A DNA stretch of 64,000 nucleotides, taken from positions 59,537,266 to 59,601,265 of the forward strand of contig CM069443.1 in NCBI GenBank assembly GCA_035610835.1, written 5' to 3'. Of this stretch, positions 31,235 to 42,616 are shown one piece after another. A model generated the notes under the pieces. The model saw only the letters and a list, made by a program, of their open reading frames with translations. It had not been told where the DNA came from and did not search any database. This DNA is from Ophiura sarsii (taxonomy: Eukaryota > Echinodermata > Ophiuroidea > Amphilepidida > Ophiuridae). The stretch's first letter is position 1, and every line of letters begins with the position of its first letter. The translations under genes were made by a program, and so were the position numbers.

Positions 31235-33320
31235 ATTACATTCGTGAAATGAACTCGAACGTAAAACTATAAACTATCTATTCCACTAATTTAAAATGAA
31301 ATGTTTACTGGTAACCGACACTATATAGGAAAATTTAGAAGTTCAAAGTTCATTACATTGCAGTAAAAGTACGAGATCGTAATGTTTATCCAAGGCATTA
31401 AAGTCTTTGGTTTATCGGCGCACTAATTGCTCCCCTGAGCATGCAGACGACGATGGACATGCGGAAACCTAAATTTTGAATTCGTATTGAAATAACACGT
31501 AATCGCGAATGTTGATCTAATCATTTTGAAAAATTCATCATAGGTTAGAAGCAAAATTTTCCAATCCAAAACCGTTCTGGGTGGCTAATCACCCCAATTG
31601 TAAATGCTATTTTTTCAATTATTTTCATCGTTAACCGGGCGATGACTGTTAAAAATATTTCAAAATGGTGCACTCCCGTTGCCATATTGGATCGTCCGAG
31701 ACGCGTGGCCAGCGTCGTCTGTGAGCATGCTCAGTTAGAATTCACACCCTCTGTTGACGTAAATGCAGCCAATATTTGTATAATATCCCTAAAAGAAAAT
31801 ACTATCACCCATGTCAAAGGTGAACATTTGTACACGAAATTGATGACGAATCGGCACGCCCAGGGTGTTTAATCATGGTGTATTGGTAAAAAGTTTTGAC
31901 TAAAACCTTTCTCAAATTCGCTATTTAACAGCGTTTAATCCACTTTAATTACCAAATCATCAAATAACCTTACCAAATAAAACATAGATTTAGACAAAAT
32001 AACGATTGTGAGGGTTTCGAGCAATAGATATTCGATGTTTTCGATGTCAGTGTCTTTAGATTATAGAAACGCTCTGGTAAATATTGGTACAGGTATGGAT
32101 TGCGTTGATTGATTGATTGGTAGCGTTTACACTGATGATACACTACGCTATGTATGAACGAAGATGGAGATGCTAAAAACTGAAAATTTACTCACATATT
32201 GCGGAATACAAAGTACTCGAGTCATCATATCACAACGACTACCGATGAAGGTAGGTATTTAGACATTTTATAATCGTTTTAGGCTATGCTGGAATAAGAT
32301 ATGCTTAAATCATGTAAATATAAAATATACTAAACTAAAACTAATTTATAATCGAGTAAGATTCAAGATGATTGAATTGATGATGACTGACACAGCAGAG
32401 CCAAGGCAGGCAGTCCTCCTCAGTATTGTTCTGACAGATGATTTTAGGTGATTATCATCTTAATCACTCCTTCCTCAGTATTGACTACTATAATTGTAGT
32501 AGATGATAGAAGATTATCCTATCAAGTAAACACCTCCTTGAAGTTGAAATCGATTATCAATCATATACATACGTACTAACGTAGTAATCCCATCATTCAA
32601 TTATATTATTAGCCTTTACAATGTAGGCCTAGCCGGGGGCCTAGTCCTAGGCTATTCAATCGACATGTTTGGATTGTTCCATGTACTATAATTTCCACAC
32701 ACTTGATGTTGATGTGAGCTGAAGATCATGTGAGGAGTTCTGTATCAATATTTGGTTTATCATTCATTCATGTAATTCTGCACAGAATTAGCGTAGCACG
32801 AAATGTGTGTTAAACTGTATTAAAGGATTAGAGGATTAGGGAGCTTTATTCAGTAATAGTCTTAATAGAGTCTTATCACCAGTCTAACTCATGAATGAAT
32901 TACACCAAGGATACACCCAATATTTAACTACTTTATCAATGGGTATATGAGTACGCAATGCATGGACTGGAGTAATGTAACATTTCTTTCTTTCTCTTTC
33001 TCCCGATATTAAAGTACAGAATTAATTTATATAAATATAGGAATATATATTCTTAAATGAGCAGGGGTAGCATAAATCCCCCCCCCCCCCAGATTGTGAG
33101 TGAATGACCCCAACTTTTGGACATGTAGCCTTAGCTACAAAAACAAGCATAGACATCCTACGTCGTATTTGTTTCAAAACAAAAAAAACAATTTACTGGT
33201 AGTCAAATTTAAGTTATCCTTACTTATAGAAACATACATTTACGGATTCTTTTGATACCATCGATGTTATTTAGGTTTTTTAACGACCCTAATAATTGCT
33301 CCGTCCCATGATTACTTTTC
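31235..33320. other. unassigned DNA, relatively free of MITEs
   Basis: 31235-31400 is the right part of repeat J. 31640-31780 is CG-richer. Around 32100-32250 I see no repeat, and this could hold an exon (see 32163). A C run is at 33078-33091. Confidence 0.4.
32163..32249 (+). other. possible upstream exon (speculative)
   Basis: ATGGAGATGCTAAAAACTG starts a 29-codon open stretch that runs straight into AAG|GTAGGT, a good donor. Around it (about 31640-32250) I see no inverted-repeat element. It could be a first exon of the plus-strand gene ending at 52507, or chance. It is offered only because that gene needs an upstream exon. Confidence 0.15.
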
Positions 33321-33321
33321 A

Positions 33322-33427
33322 GCATAATTCTGTTATATTATACCCTTCACACCAACATCGGTAGTATGCGTCGTTCTTAAAAATCATGCACTATGAATAC
33401 CTCTGTGAAGGGTATAACAGAATTACT
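33322..33427. mobile_element. ~105-bp mini-MITE, inverted relative to 38548
   Basis: CATAATTCTGTTATAxTATA at the left, GGTATAACAGAATTACTCC at the right; core AGTATGCGTCGTTCTT. Confidence 0.85.
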
Positions 33428-33955
33428 CCTACTTTTCTTCGTCGATGGCGTCGAATATGATTGTTCCCTGCATCAATGGGCTCCACACAACTAATCCAAA
33501 GAGGATCCTGGGTACCGGGAATCAGCCAAGGAAATAGGGGTCGATGCGGAGTTCATATCAAATAGAGTTCTTCTGTTTGCACAGCGCATTAATTCCCTGT
33601 CTAGTACGTAAATGAAAACTGCATACCCAGGACACTAATTGTACATAATTTGTTGTATTGGGTGGTTTTAAATGTCAAATATGTTAGAACATTGTATAGT
33701 TTGGTAAGGCCCTTCACAATTGATTTAGAGATTCCTGTTGCCGCCGCGTCCGAAACAAAATATTTTATTATTCAATAAACTTCATTTGCTACTTTCTGAC
33801 TTAATTCTTACAGCTAAGATGATGTACAAACATAGAACATGATTGCATTATTAAGTGGGTATCAAATTAATCATACTTGGAAACTAATTAAATGCAGAGT
33901 CCTCGATATAAGGGGTTCAAATTGGTTGCGACCACAAAATAATTAGTTTTGACCA
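33428..33955. other. unassigned DNA
   Basis: Nothing recognised. Confidence 0.35.
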
Positions 33956-34416
33956 TACCAAGCTGGTACACATGCGCGTCCAAGCACCTCTGAAATGGAC
34001 CCTAAATGGCGTAAACTAGAACATTATTTTGATTCCCTAAATGGCGTAACACATCAAACCCTACCCTAAACGACGTTACCAACAATCAATATGGCAAAAT
34101 ATAGTATGCTTAAAATAATCTTAATTCATAATCATGTGACATTCATACAGATATGCATGTGATATGCATGATGTAGCAATTAAGGTAGGGAAATATTGAA
34201 GATTTTTTTCAACATTTTGCATGTTTTTATTGAAAAGTCACACATACAACAATTAGTACCCCTAAACGTCGATACCTCCATGCTGTAATGGATACCCTAA
34301 AGTGCGATGTCCCCTTAAAAGTACCCCTTTTTCAGAAAGACGTCAACGACGTCGTGTGGTGAAATCTGGACCCTTTTCAACGGTTTTTATGGACGCGGAT
34401 GCGTACCCGCTTGGTA
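33956..34416. mobile_element. MITE with TACCAAGC ends
   Basis: TACCAAGCTGGTACACATGC and the inverted GCGTACCCGCTTGGTA. Inside, CCTAAATGGCGTAA is repeated (34009-34055) and degenerate copies follow. Confidence 0.7.
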
Positions 34417-34965
34417 TGTTCACTGACCCCCCCCCGGATCGTAACCTCCTTCGGCTGACGAGTTCTATATTTTCGCTGTGATTAGGGCCGATTTTATATC
34501 ATTAATATTTCATTTTGAGTAGCAATTTATGGAGCTGAAAATTTATATAGGATACAATAACAGTACATAGCACATGCATTGCATAACCCAGGTATAAGTG
34601 GATACAAATGTTCTAGAAATAGGCAAACTAGAAACGAAAATCGGTGACGTCCCAACATATGCTTTCATTTCATAGCTCTCATACAGAATAGTATCATGGT
34701 ATTAATGCTACTGTCCTCTGTATAAGCGTACACATACAGATCCTACTCTTTAGGAAGGAGTCTGTGACATTTTTTTTAACGTGCTCGGGTATAGCTCTTC
34801 CGATACACGGGACCACCATTTCTATGTGACTTCCGAACCACAGTGTGCTGGACATGCCTACTTCAATCTGTACGGTCTGAAGAAGGTATGAGGACGAGGT
34901 TGTATGGGAATCGCCGCAATTCGCATGTCATTTTCAATTAAAATCAACAAACACCCAAATTGAAA

Positions 34966-35035
34966 TGATCCACCAGGTGAAATGGCACAGTAGTATGTAC
35001 GAGCGCTCTTAACTGCTGTGCCACCCCGCCACCAC
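34966..35035 (-). repeat. tRNA-like SINE head fragment
   Basis: The minus strand reads GGGTGGCACAGCAGTTAAGA then GCGCTCGTAC, an A-box-like half. No B box is found downstream, so only the 5' half remains. Confidence 0.45.
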
Positions 35036-35070
35036 TAAAGCAGCAGTCTAGTCTCTGAATCTTATAACTA

Positions 35071-35537
35071 GGGTTCAGCAAAATCCGTGATTTTTTAAGG
35101 CAAAAACCTTGAGCAGTTTGTGTAAAATCCTTGATTTCCGCGATTAGTGTGATTTCAAGCAAAACCGAGATCAAACCATGGGAAATGACACATGAAATCC
35201 GAGCGGTCATATTTTTAGGCACTCAATTACAAATATCTATTACTCAGTGGACATTTGTAAATAAATAAGTGTTAGATTGGAATAAAAATGTGAGGTAAAA
35301 AACAAAAACAAGAAAAAGGTGATATAAAAAAAATACGCAGTGTAGTTCTCTAAAAAACCTCAGTTTGGATAATTTGTGATTCTTATTATAAAAAAAACCC
35401 CTGAAAATATTGGCTTGTTGGACCGCGGCTAAAATAGCCTTTCCGCGATTTTACGGTACAATTTACCAAATCCGTGATCAAGTATGAAATGCGTGAATTA
35501 CGCCGTGAAATCCGTGTTCATAGATTCTGCTGAACCC
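35071..35537. mobile_element. TA-flanked MITE with GGGTTCAGCA ends
   Basis: GGGTTCAGCAAAATCCGTGA and the right end TGCTGAACCC with AAATCCGTG nearby; TA at 35069-35070 and 35538-35539. CCGCGATT and CCGTGA motifs recur. Confidence 0.75.
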
Positions 35538-35587
35538 TACGTATAACTACTCTTACGATTGGTCTTGGGTCAGGTCAGACCTAAGGC

Positions 35588-35909
35588 AAATATTTATTTT
35601 AATTTTTTTATTGTCCATAGATCTATTTCAAAAGTCAGAAAAAGGTTTTTTAAATTTATTTTTATTTTTCTCCCTTGTGCTTTGCCCTTTTTTCAGGTAC
35701 CAAAAGTAAAATGAGATGTACATGTTGTGATAACCAAAACGGGGGGAAAATCTGTAATATTTTGATGAGTATATTTATTTTCTACACACTTCAAAAACAA
35801 AACAAACAACAACAAAAAAATTTCACAAAAAAACACAAACAAATTGGGTCGGAAGGATTTCGAGGGTTGGGCGGAAGATGACAGTCAATTTTTTTGTGTG
35901 TGTGCCTAA
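35588..35909. mobile_element. GGCAAAAAA-family MITE (AT-rich)
   Basis: TAAGGCAAATATTTATTTTA at the left and TTTTTTTGTGTGTGTGCCTAA at the right; interior GGGTCGG...GGGTTGGGCGG matches the family at 26119 and 61420. Confidence 0.5.
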
Positions 35910-35913
35910 CTTC

Positions 35914-35940
35914 AGGTCCTCAATTGCTAATTGAGGACCT
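35914..35940. repeat. perfect 12-bp hairpin
   Basis: AGGTCCTCAATT-GCT-AATTGAGGACCT. It stands alone between a MITE and a tRNA-like SINE. Confidence 0.8.
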
Positions 35941-36011
35941 AACATTAATCCTGCGATATCTTGCCACAGTGTTTTTAACCAGAAATTTTTACACAAGAAA
36001 AAACTTTATAC

Positions 36012-36117
36012 ATTGAACACACAGGGAAAATAATAATAGGATAGTAGACAGTCGCGGATCGAACCCGGGCGTGTGCATACAAGTCTGATGCTCTGCCAAC
36101 TGAGTTACACAGAGGAT
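36012..36117 (-). repeat. tRNA-derived SINE fragment
   Basis: A box TAACTCAGTTGGCAGAGCAT and B box GGTTCGATCC on the minus strand, then a short stretch to a TATTATTATTTT tail. The T-arm and anticodon stems do not pair, so it is not a working tRNA. Confidence 0.65.
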
Positions 36118-36670
36118 GTTCAAAAACTTAAGTTTTTTCAAGTTGAACTACGCGCTGAGCATGGCACGAGATCGATGGGGCTGCAACGCGGTACAAGATT
36201 GTAGCACTGTAGCAACCCTGTAAATAGCGATTAAATCGGTCGCCAATATTTGCCAATGCGATCATATTTCCACACGCGATCGCCAACTAGTCGACAAGAA
36301 ATATAATTAAGAAAGCTTAAACAACAACATACAAATGTGCATTAGTTGTAATTGGTCAATTATTCCTACTAAAATGTGTTAGTCTTGTTCAAAAATGCCA
36401 TAAAAATCCATAATTTCTGTCTGATATGCAACATTTTAATCGCGAATTTACCAATCCATTGCCTATTAGCTCGCTATACTTCATGTTAATAAAGGAGCCT
36501 GACGTCAGCCGCTATGAGGGAAATTATGAATTGAAAATACATGTGCATACAAAATCGTTTTTCCGCCATTACCGAAGATAACATGGGAACCATCGCAAAA
36601 TCAGAAATTGCGAGAGTAATATGTTATACCCATATAAACGGACGATCTATTTGGGACCGCTGTCCCCATT

Positions 36671-37098
36671 TTAGGTTTTGTAAAGATATAACTAAAATTA
36701 AAAATATATTTTGTCAAATTTTGTCATTCTAGTTTTATTATAATCCTAATAAAATTATTGAGGAAGTTTTTGTTTTGTTTTTGATTATCTGATTTATTTT
36801 TTGAATTATTGACCAAAAAGTGCCCAAAAAAATGTGTTTTTTACTAAAAAGTGCCAAAAAAATGTGTTTTAAATTTACTAAAAACTGAATTTGCTACCAA
36901 TGCAGCAAATTTTGAGCCAAAAAAAGTATTTTTTTGACCAAAAATGTAAAAATCAGCATTTTTTGTGAATTTTGGTACCAAAAATGGATTCTCCGACTCA
37001 TTTCCTTTCTAAAAATGTGTACTTTTATGTACATCATATTAATAGTTCAAAAGTTACAGTGCTTGATAAATTTCATGTTGTGAGGGTTAACAGCCCCC
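36671..37098. mobile_element. truncated relative of the 563-1218 foldback element
   Basis: Shares TTTTGTCAAATTTTGTCAT, GACCAAAAAGTGC and ATGTGTACTTTTATGTACAT with it. The right end CAGCCCCC abuts TTAA at 37099, which is also the left target of the next element. Confidence 0.65.
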
Positions 37099-37102
37099 TT
37101 AA

Positions 37103-37372
37103 CCCTAACCCACCCGGTGGATTTTCCAACGAAATTTTTTTCAAGCGAAAAAAGCACACACAACAAGAGGTGCCACGCCCCGGGGTTTGAACCCACGACC
37201 TCTCGATTGGCGGGCGGACACTCTACCAACTGCGCCACGGGGGAAGCTGTGCTGGGCGAGTGTATTCGCCCAGCTATATAGCCCGGGGCCATTATTTCAC
37301 ACAAAAACCTCAGCGCCAGGTGGAACCAGGATGCTGGGAAATGGGATTTCATGGGATCTGGGGCTGTAAGGG
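37103..37372 (-). mobile_element. tRNA-bearing TTAA element family F, copy 1
   Basis: 270 bp, CCCTAACCCACCCGGTGG at the left and GGGGCTGTAAGGG at the right, TTAA at 37099-37102 and 37373-37376. The minus strand has a tRNA-Gly(GCC)-like module (about 37171-37243): A box TGGCGCAGTTGGTAGAGTG, loop CCGCCAA, B box GGTTCAAACCC. Beside it is the 9-bp hairpin GCTGGGCGA-GTGTAT-TCGCCCAGC, then TATATAGCCCGGGGCC. The minus-strand ORFs here are just translated tRNA-like DNA. Confidence 0.9.
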
Positions 37373-37830
37373 TTAATCAGGGTAAAATTAGAGAAAAAAA
37401 GTGAAAATTAAAAAGAAGAAAAAAAAATCGTTCCTTAACCCTAACCCACCCGGTGGATTTTCCAACGAAATTTGTTTCAAGCGGAAAAAGCACACACAAC
37501 AAGAGGTGCCACGCCCCGGGGTTTGAACCCACGACCTCTCGGTTGGCGGGCGGACACTCTACCAACTGCGCCACGGGGGAAGCTGTGCTGGGCGAGTGTA
37601 TTCGCCCAGCTATATAGCCCGGGGCCATTATTTCACACAAAAACCTCAGCGCCAGGTGGAACCAGGATGCTGGGAAATGGGATTTCATGGGATCTGGGGC
37701 TGTAAGGGTTAATCAGGGTAAAATTAGAGAAAAAAAGTGAAAATTAAAAAGAAGAAAAAAAATCGTTCCTTAATCAGGGTAAAATTAGAGAAAAAAAGTG
37801 AAAATTAAAAAGAAGAAAAAAAATCGTTCC
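37373..37830. repeat. 61-bp TTAA-started linker repeated between family F copies
   Basis: Linker TTAATCAGGGTAAAATTAGA...AAATCGTTCC occurs at 37373-37434, 37709-37769 and 37770-37830. The last two are directly adjacent with a single TTAA and no element between them. Confidence 0.9.
37439..37708 (-). mobile_element. tRNA-bearing TTAA element family F, copy 2
   Basis: 270 bp, differing from copy 1 at only a handful of bases; TTAA at 37435-37438 and 37709-37712. Confidence 0.9.
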
Positions 37831-37834
37831 TTAA

Positions 37835-38104
37835 CCCTAACCCACCCGGTGGATTTTCCAACGAAATTTTTTTCAAGCGAAAAAAGCACACACAACAAGA
37901 GGTGCCACGCCCCGGGGTTTGAACCCACGACCTCTCGGTTGGCGGGCGGACACTCTACCAACTGCGCCACGGGGGAAGCTGTGCTGGGCGAGTGTATTCG
38001 CCCAGCTATATAGCCCGGGGCCATTATTTCACACAAAAACCTCAGCGCCAGGTGGAACCAGGATGCTGGGAAATGGGATTTCATGGGATCTGGGGCTGTA
38101 AGGG
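37835..38104 (-). mobile_element. tRNA-bearing TTAA element family F, copy 3
   Basis: 270 bp; TTAA at 37831-37834 and 38105-38108. It has the CGGTTGG variant of copy 2 and the AAGCGAAAAAAGC variant of copy 1. Confidence 0.9.
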
Positions 38105-38108
38105 TTAA

Positions 38109-38545
38109 GGGTAGTTTTTGAGAGTGGATTCGTGCACAAAATGACAACTTTTATACATGAGTGCCCCACCCCCGGATAACCAAACAAACATTTGTTTATA
38201 AGCCCAATGTACAGGTCACTAGTTTCAAACAATGTGTTCTATATATGGGGTGTGTTTGTGTGTTGTTCACTAACTGAACAATATCAACTTCGACCAGACA
38301 TAACTCTGTGGCTCAGTATGTTTTACTAATACTGTATAAAGGTAAAAACTGGAAAAGGTCATTACTGGAAAAGGTCATAGGCAAATAAAGAAAAAGAAGT
38401 TGACTTGCCTTTTAAGTGCCAACATCTTGGTCAGTCGGTCGATTTTTAATTTATTTCTTATTTTTTAGGTGAATATACATAACTCAAGAACACAGATTTC
38501 AATGAATGCATCTTTCTTGTGTTCTTGTGTAATATGTATATTCGG
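38109..38545. other. mostly unassigned DNA
   Basis: 38385-38460 matches the left end of the MITE at 61420 (AAGAAGTTGACTTGCC, then TCGGTCGATTTTTAA); the rest is unrecognised. Confidence 0.4.
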
Positions 38546-38547
38546 AG

Positions 38548-38647
38548 TAATTCTGTTATACCCTTCACAGGGGTATTCATAGTGCATGATTTTTAAGAAC
38601 GACGCATACTAACCGATGTTGGTGTGAAGGGTATAACAGAATTATGC
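38548..38647. mobile_element. ~100-bp mini-MITE
   Basis: TAATTCTGTTATACCCTTCACA / TGTGAAGGGTATAACAGAATTA, a perfect 22-bp inverted repeat; core AAGAACGACGCATACT. Confidence 0.9.
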
Positions 38648-39378
38648 CTTTCTTATTTCCTAAAACTCTTAACTTTTAATATTTAATAAATAAGTGAGTA
38701 ATTGACGATTGTTTAAAATCTTCTGTAAAACAGTATTTGCACATGTGCATTAAAAATTAAAAATAATATTAAAATTGCAACGTGATGTCCTCTGGGACCG
38801 CAGTGAATCTCTTTGCAAAGGAACATAGTAATATAAAATCTCATCAAATAAGACCGTTGAGTGTTCTATGTTGAAAATATTTTCTGGAAATATGTAACAA
38901 ATACTGTAAAAATGTGGGTGCTTCAGTATTATCTATTATAGCCCTAATTCAGTAGCGGTTGGTGTGGGGTGTGGGGGGGGGGGAGGTGTCAGGGGGCACA
39001 GTTCAATAGGTCAAGTACTTTAAAAAATAAATTGATATCTAATCACAATTATTTTGATATGTGTGACAAGTCCACCTTATTTGATACACGAATTCATGAC
39101 ATATGACCCCATGCCCTTATAATATGTAACTAAGTGCCCACCCCTCTTTTCCCCAATGACTACCAAAAAGTATCACCTAATATATGCACCCATATTTGTA
39201 GCCACAGTAGCTCAATAAAAAGCATGAAAGCAAGAAAGCAAATACTATTGCGTTGGCAGTGTATGTGATTGTAACCAGTGACAGTAACTGTCACTGTTGT
39301 AATTAACATACTGTTTAGGTTCTTAGAACCATAATAAATAGTCACTCACAGGTATGAAATGAACACAGGCATTTAATG
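38648..39378. other. unassigned DNA
   Basis: A G-rich run at 38966-38996; GTAACCAGTGACAGTAACTGTCACTG (39273-39298) contains a small hairpin. No gene. Confidence 0.35.
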
Positions 39379-39380
39379 TA

Positions 39381-39850
39381 AACTGCTCACAAAAAGTATC
39401 GAAACACTTAGAAATGATCCAATATATAACCGCTCGAAAGGGTATGTATTAATCGAAGCAAATAACCAAGTGCATAATTTTGTTCTGTGTATTTTGACAC
39501 CTCGATCGATGAGATACGATGTTGCGAAGCGGAGTTATTGTCATTTTAATGGTCGTGGGTCCAGTTTCAAAAGTGACAATCATCCTATAGAAAGAGGTTT
39601 GCATTACTGTTTAGAATGATCAGATTCATGCTTTTCAATAGGGATGAGTGTCACTTTTGAAACTGGACCCACGCCCATTGAAATGACAATAACTCCGCTC
39701 CGCAACATCGTATCTCATCGATCGAGGTGTCAAAATACGCAGAACAAAATTATGCACTTGGTTGGTTATTTGCTTCGATTAATGCATACCCTTTCGAGCC
39801 GTTATATATTGGATCATTTCTAAGTGTTTCGATACTTTTTGTGAGCAGTT
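39381..39850. mobile_element. 470-bp TA-flanked element with ~215-bp inverted repeats
   Basis: AACTGCTCACAAAAAGTATC and its reverse complement, TA at 39379-39380 and 39851-39852. The arms match for over 200 bp with few changes and only about 55 bp of loop. A mariner-type MITE by its target site. Confidence 0.9.
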
Positions 39851-39852
39851 TA

Positions 39853-40406
39853 GGTTGCACTGTACCAGTTGTCTGAGTGTTGATTTTGAATTTCTCCACT
39901 CCTCACTTCCCACCTTTTATAGGCCCACTTGTTACATAATGTTTATATGTAGCGATTTCCCTAAGTATGAAGTAGATTAGACCTTTTATAGGCCCACTTG
40001 TTACATAATGTTTACATGTAGGGATTTCCCTTAGTATGAACATGGACTAATATAAGTCCATGGTATGAGGTAGATTAGACATAATTTACATATAGTTGTC
40101 TAGATTACCCCCTTGGAAGATTTAACTGTTAACTGTTGTTGTTACTTATACTTAATAAATGGTCTATACACAATAGATGGTGGATTATCTCCAGGAATAA
40201 TCAACCTTGTATGGTAGGGATTAGGCCATGGTTAGTAAGCACATAGAATTAAGTGTTTATTGATCAGTAATCTGCATAAGTAGGTTAACTCCAGCTGTAT
40301 TATTAGACCTCATCAGTTAATTAGCATATACTTATAGCATAGAGGTGAATGATACAGTCTAGTGCTCAGATATGTTAATCATAAGAAGGCAAGCAATATA
40401 AGTGAC
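39853..40406. other. unassigned DNA with a short duplication
   Basis: ACCTTTTATAGGCCCACTTG through AGTATGAAG is repeated in tandem (39912-39970 and 39981-40040). Confidence 0.5.
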
Positions 40407-40410
40407 TTAA

Positions 40411-40809
40411 AGGGGCACTAAGAGATGTGTTGGAGGCTGCGCCCTCAATCATGATAAAAACTGGGATTAGTATATTTTTATAATTGTATTACATGTATGA
40501 ACTTACACCTAGTATAAGGATTAAGAAAAATCAGCCCTCTTTGTACAAGAAAACGTCGATTCAAAAATGCTCGTAGAGCCGCAACGAGCATTCTACGTCC
40601 GACAGTTTCCCCCTGCAGTACGTGTGATACATAACGCGAACCATATTTGCATAGAGGGCGTTTTTCAATAAATAGCGATGATATTGTTTTAATCAAGTTT
40701 TGCTGTGTTTTGTTTAGTAGAAACAACAATAATGGCAATTTTTAATGTTCATCTTGAATTCTGAAGTAAATTTTTAAACATAGAATTTTCAACACCACTT
40801 AATGTCCCT
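40411..40809. mobile_element. TTAA MITE family B, clean 399-bp copy
   Basis: AGGGGCACTAAGAGATGTGT at the left, AATGTCCCT at the right, TTAA at 40407-40410 and 40810-40813. Its internal TTAA (40742-40745) is the empty counterpart of the family F insertion at 24250. Confidence 0.9.
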
Positions 40810-40865
40810 TTAACTGTCAATCAATGTCATGTTATAGAGTTAAAGAATATCGCCTACATGTTGAT

Positions 40866-40900
40866 GGGGGGGAGGGGGAGGGGAGGGGAGGGGGATACCC
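40866..40900. repeat. G-rich tract (quadruplex-prone)
   Basis: Runs of four to seven G separated by single A, then GGGGG. Confidence 0.8.
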
Positions 40901-41192
40901 TATAACTCAGCAATACATTACCAAATTGACATAAACAATTCTACGACCATAATTAAATGGAATAAAAACACAAAAGGAAATTTAGTTCCATATTGAATCA
41001 CAAGGCTAAAAGCACCCATAATTTCTCAAAATCAGCCCAAAGGTTAGTTGGATTACAATTATACAATCACAATATTATTTATCGCAAAGCTCATGTTTTA
41101 TGCAGTATTTGCTGTTTTACTTAATATTCCATCACTACAATAGGTAATGGATTGGGTGTTCTTTTGCCAAGCATAGTCATACACTGATCAAC

Positions 41193-41434
41193 TACTGTAA
41201 CTGTAAAGCCAAAAATGTGTGTTTACATTAAATGTCGCTAATTCCTGGAGAAGCACTAACTAGCAAAAATGTCATGCTGCAAATATTTCCAATTCATATT
41301 GTAGCAGTGCATTGCAAAGTTACACAATGCAACTCCAAAGTTTACATTCGCGAAATGTTCATGCCGTGAAATTAGGCCAGTGTTGCTGATTTGTGACATT
41401 TTAAACTTGCGAACATTTTTGGTTTGACAGTAAC
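41193..41434. mobile_element. MITE with ACTGTAAA..C ends
   Basis: ACTGTAAAGCCAAAAATGTG at the left, CATTTTTGGTTTGACAGT at the right; both halves hold GCGAA-rich segments shared with 19063 and 61321. Confidence 0.7.
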
Positions 41435-41436
41435 TG

Positions 41437-41661
41437 GTCCTCACGGCTAATATGGTTTACCATTTTATACAAAACAGATTTTTCAGAAACTTTTCCTAAC
41501 TTTCAAATTCTATTTCAAGGATAACTGAATAAATCAATACTTGGCATGTTTGTACTTATTTCAATGTATTTTACACGGTGATTCCAAATATGGTTATGAA
41601 TTTCAATAATTTTGTGAAATTTTGGAATGTTGTCTGCAGACACCCGCCGCGTGGAAAGTGT
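41437..41661. mobile_element. TTAA MITE family A, inverted, decayed left end
   Basis: TACAAAACAGATTTTTCAGA through GCCGCGTGGAAAGTG; TTTA follows in place of TTAA. Confidence 0.75.
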
Positions 41662-41900
41662 TTATTCCACAGGTGCAGTATTTTCCAAAATAATGATGAC
41701 CTCTCTTAATTGAAGATTCAGAGTGATGTTGAAACAGCGTTTTCCCCTAAATTTCAAAAGAATTGCATTACATGTAGAACTATTATAGAATAGCCTAAGA
41801 GAGCCACAGGGAAATACTAATCACAGTTATTTTCATTTAAATAAAAGTTGTGTATGTTGATGAAACATCTGATTTTGACAAAAATAAGTAACAATAGGTA

Positions 41901-42616
41901 AGCCCCAGAGTAAAACGCGATTGCGTTTTCACGGCGTGATTCTCGCTTTTGGTAACAATTTCTCGGTATCTTGAATCACTCATGTTTTTTTGGTATCGCG
42001 GGTTTATCAAAGATTTGTTTCAAAGCGTCCGCGATCTTCAGGTTTTTCAAAGAAAAATGTCAATCTTTTATTTCATCATCTAAAACATTGAAATAGAGAT
42101 CAAATCGACCCATGTATCAAGCATTTTAACAGTCCGAGTATGAGATTGAATGTCAATAACAATTGCTCAAGTGTCTAGGAGGTATCTATGATTTTCTGCG
42201 TCAATGCAGTAGAATACAATTACAATTACATCATTCATAGTGTGATCAATCGCGGCAGAATACAATTACATCATAGCATGATGCACATCGAGGCCTCGCC
42301 TTAACGATAAATCATATGGAATACACGGGAAAATCATGGGAACCATCGGGGGGAAGTTTCTTTGACCGGACATCAACAAACAAATTTCATTGATAACATT
42401 TTCATACGAAAAACGTGCGATTCCGTGAAACAGCGGGTGATTTTTAAGAAACCCATAAATGCGCCCATAAATAAATTTGTGGTGTTCTCTTGCTATCAAC
42501 AATTTCGGTGCGTTTTTCTCGGGTTTTGAGTGAATCTGATGAAATCTTGGTATCTCGCTTTTGCTTAAAAGTTCGTGCTTTTTTTACCAAAAAGAAATGC
42601 GTTTTCTTCCGGGGCT
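41901..42616. mobile_element. MITE with AGCCCC ends
   Basis: AGCCCCAGAGTAAAACGCGA at the left, GCGTTTTCTTCCGGGGCT at the right. Inner CTCGCTTTTGGT and CTCGCTTTTGCTT occur in the same sense, so only the outer ends pair. Confidence 0.6.

Noticed and set aside
36050..36117. Functional tRNA gene
   Set aside because: Anticodon and T stems do not pair; short SINE-like tail.
37047..38147. Minus-strand ORFs of 101-120 codons containing VAQLVECPPANREVVGSNPG
   Set aside because: They are translations of the tRNA-like module, repeated in all three family F copies. This is a well-known source of false proteins.
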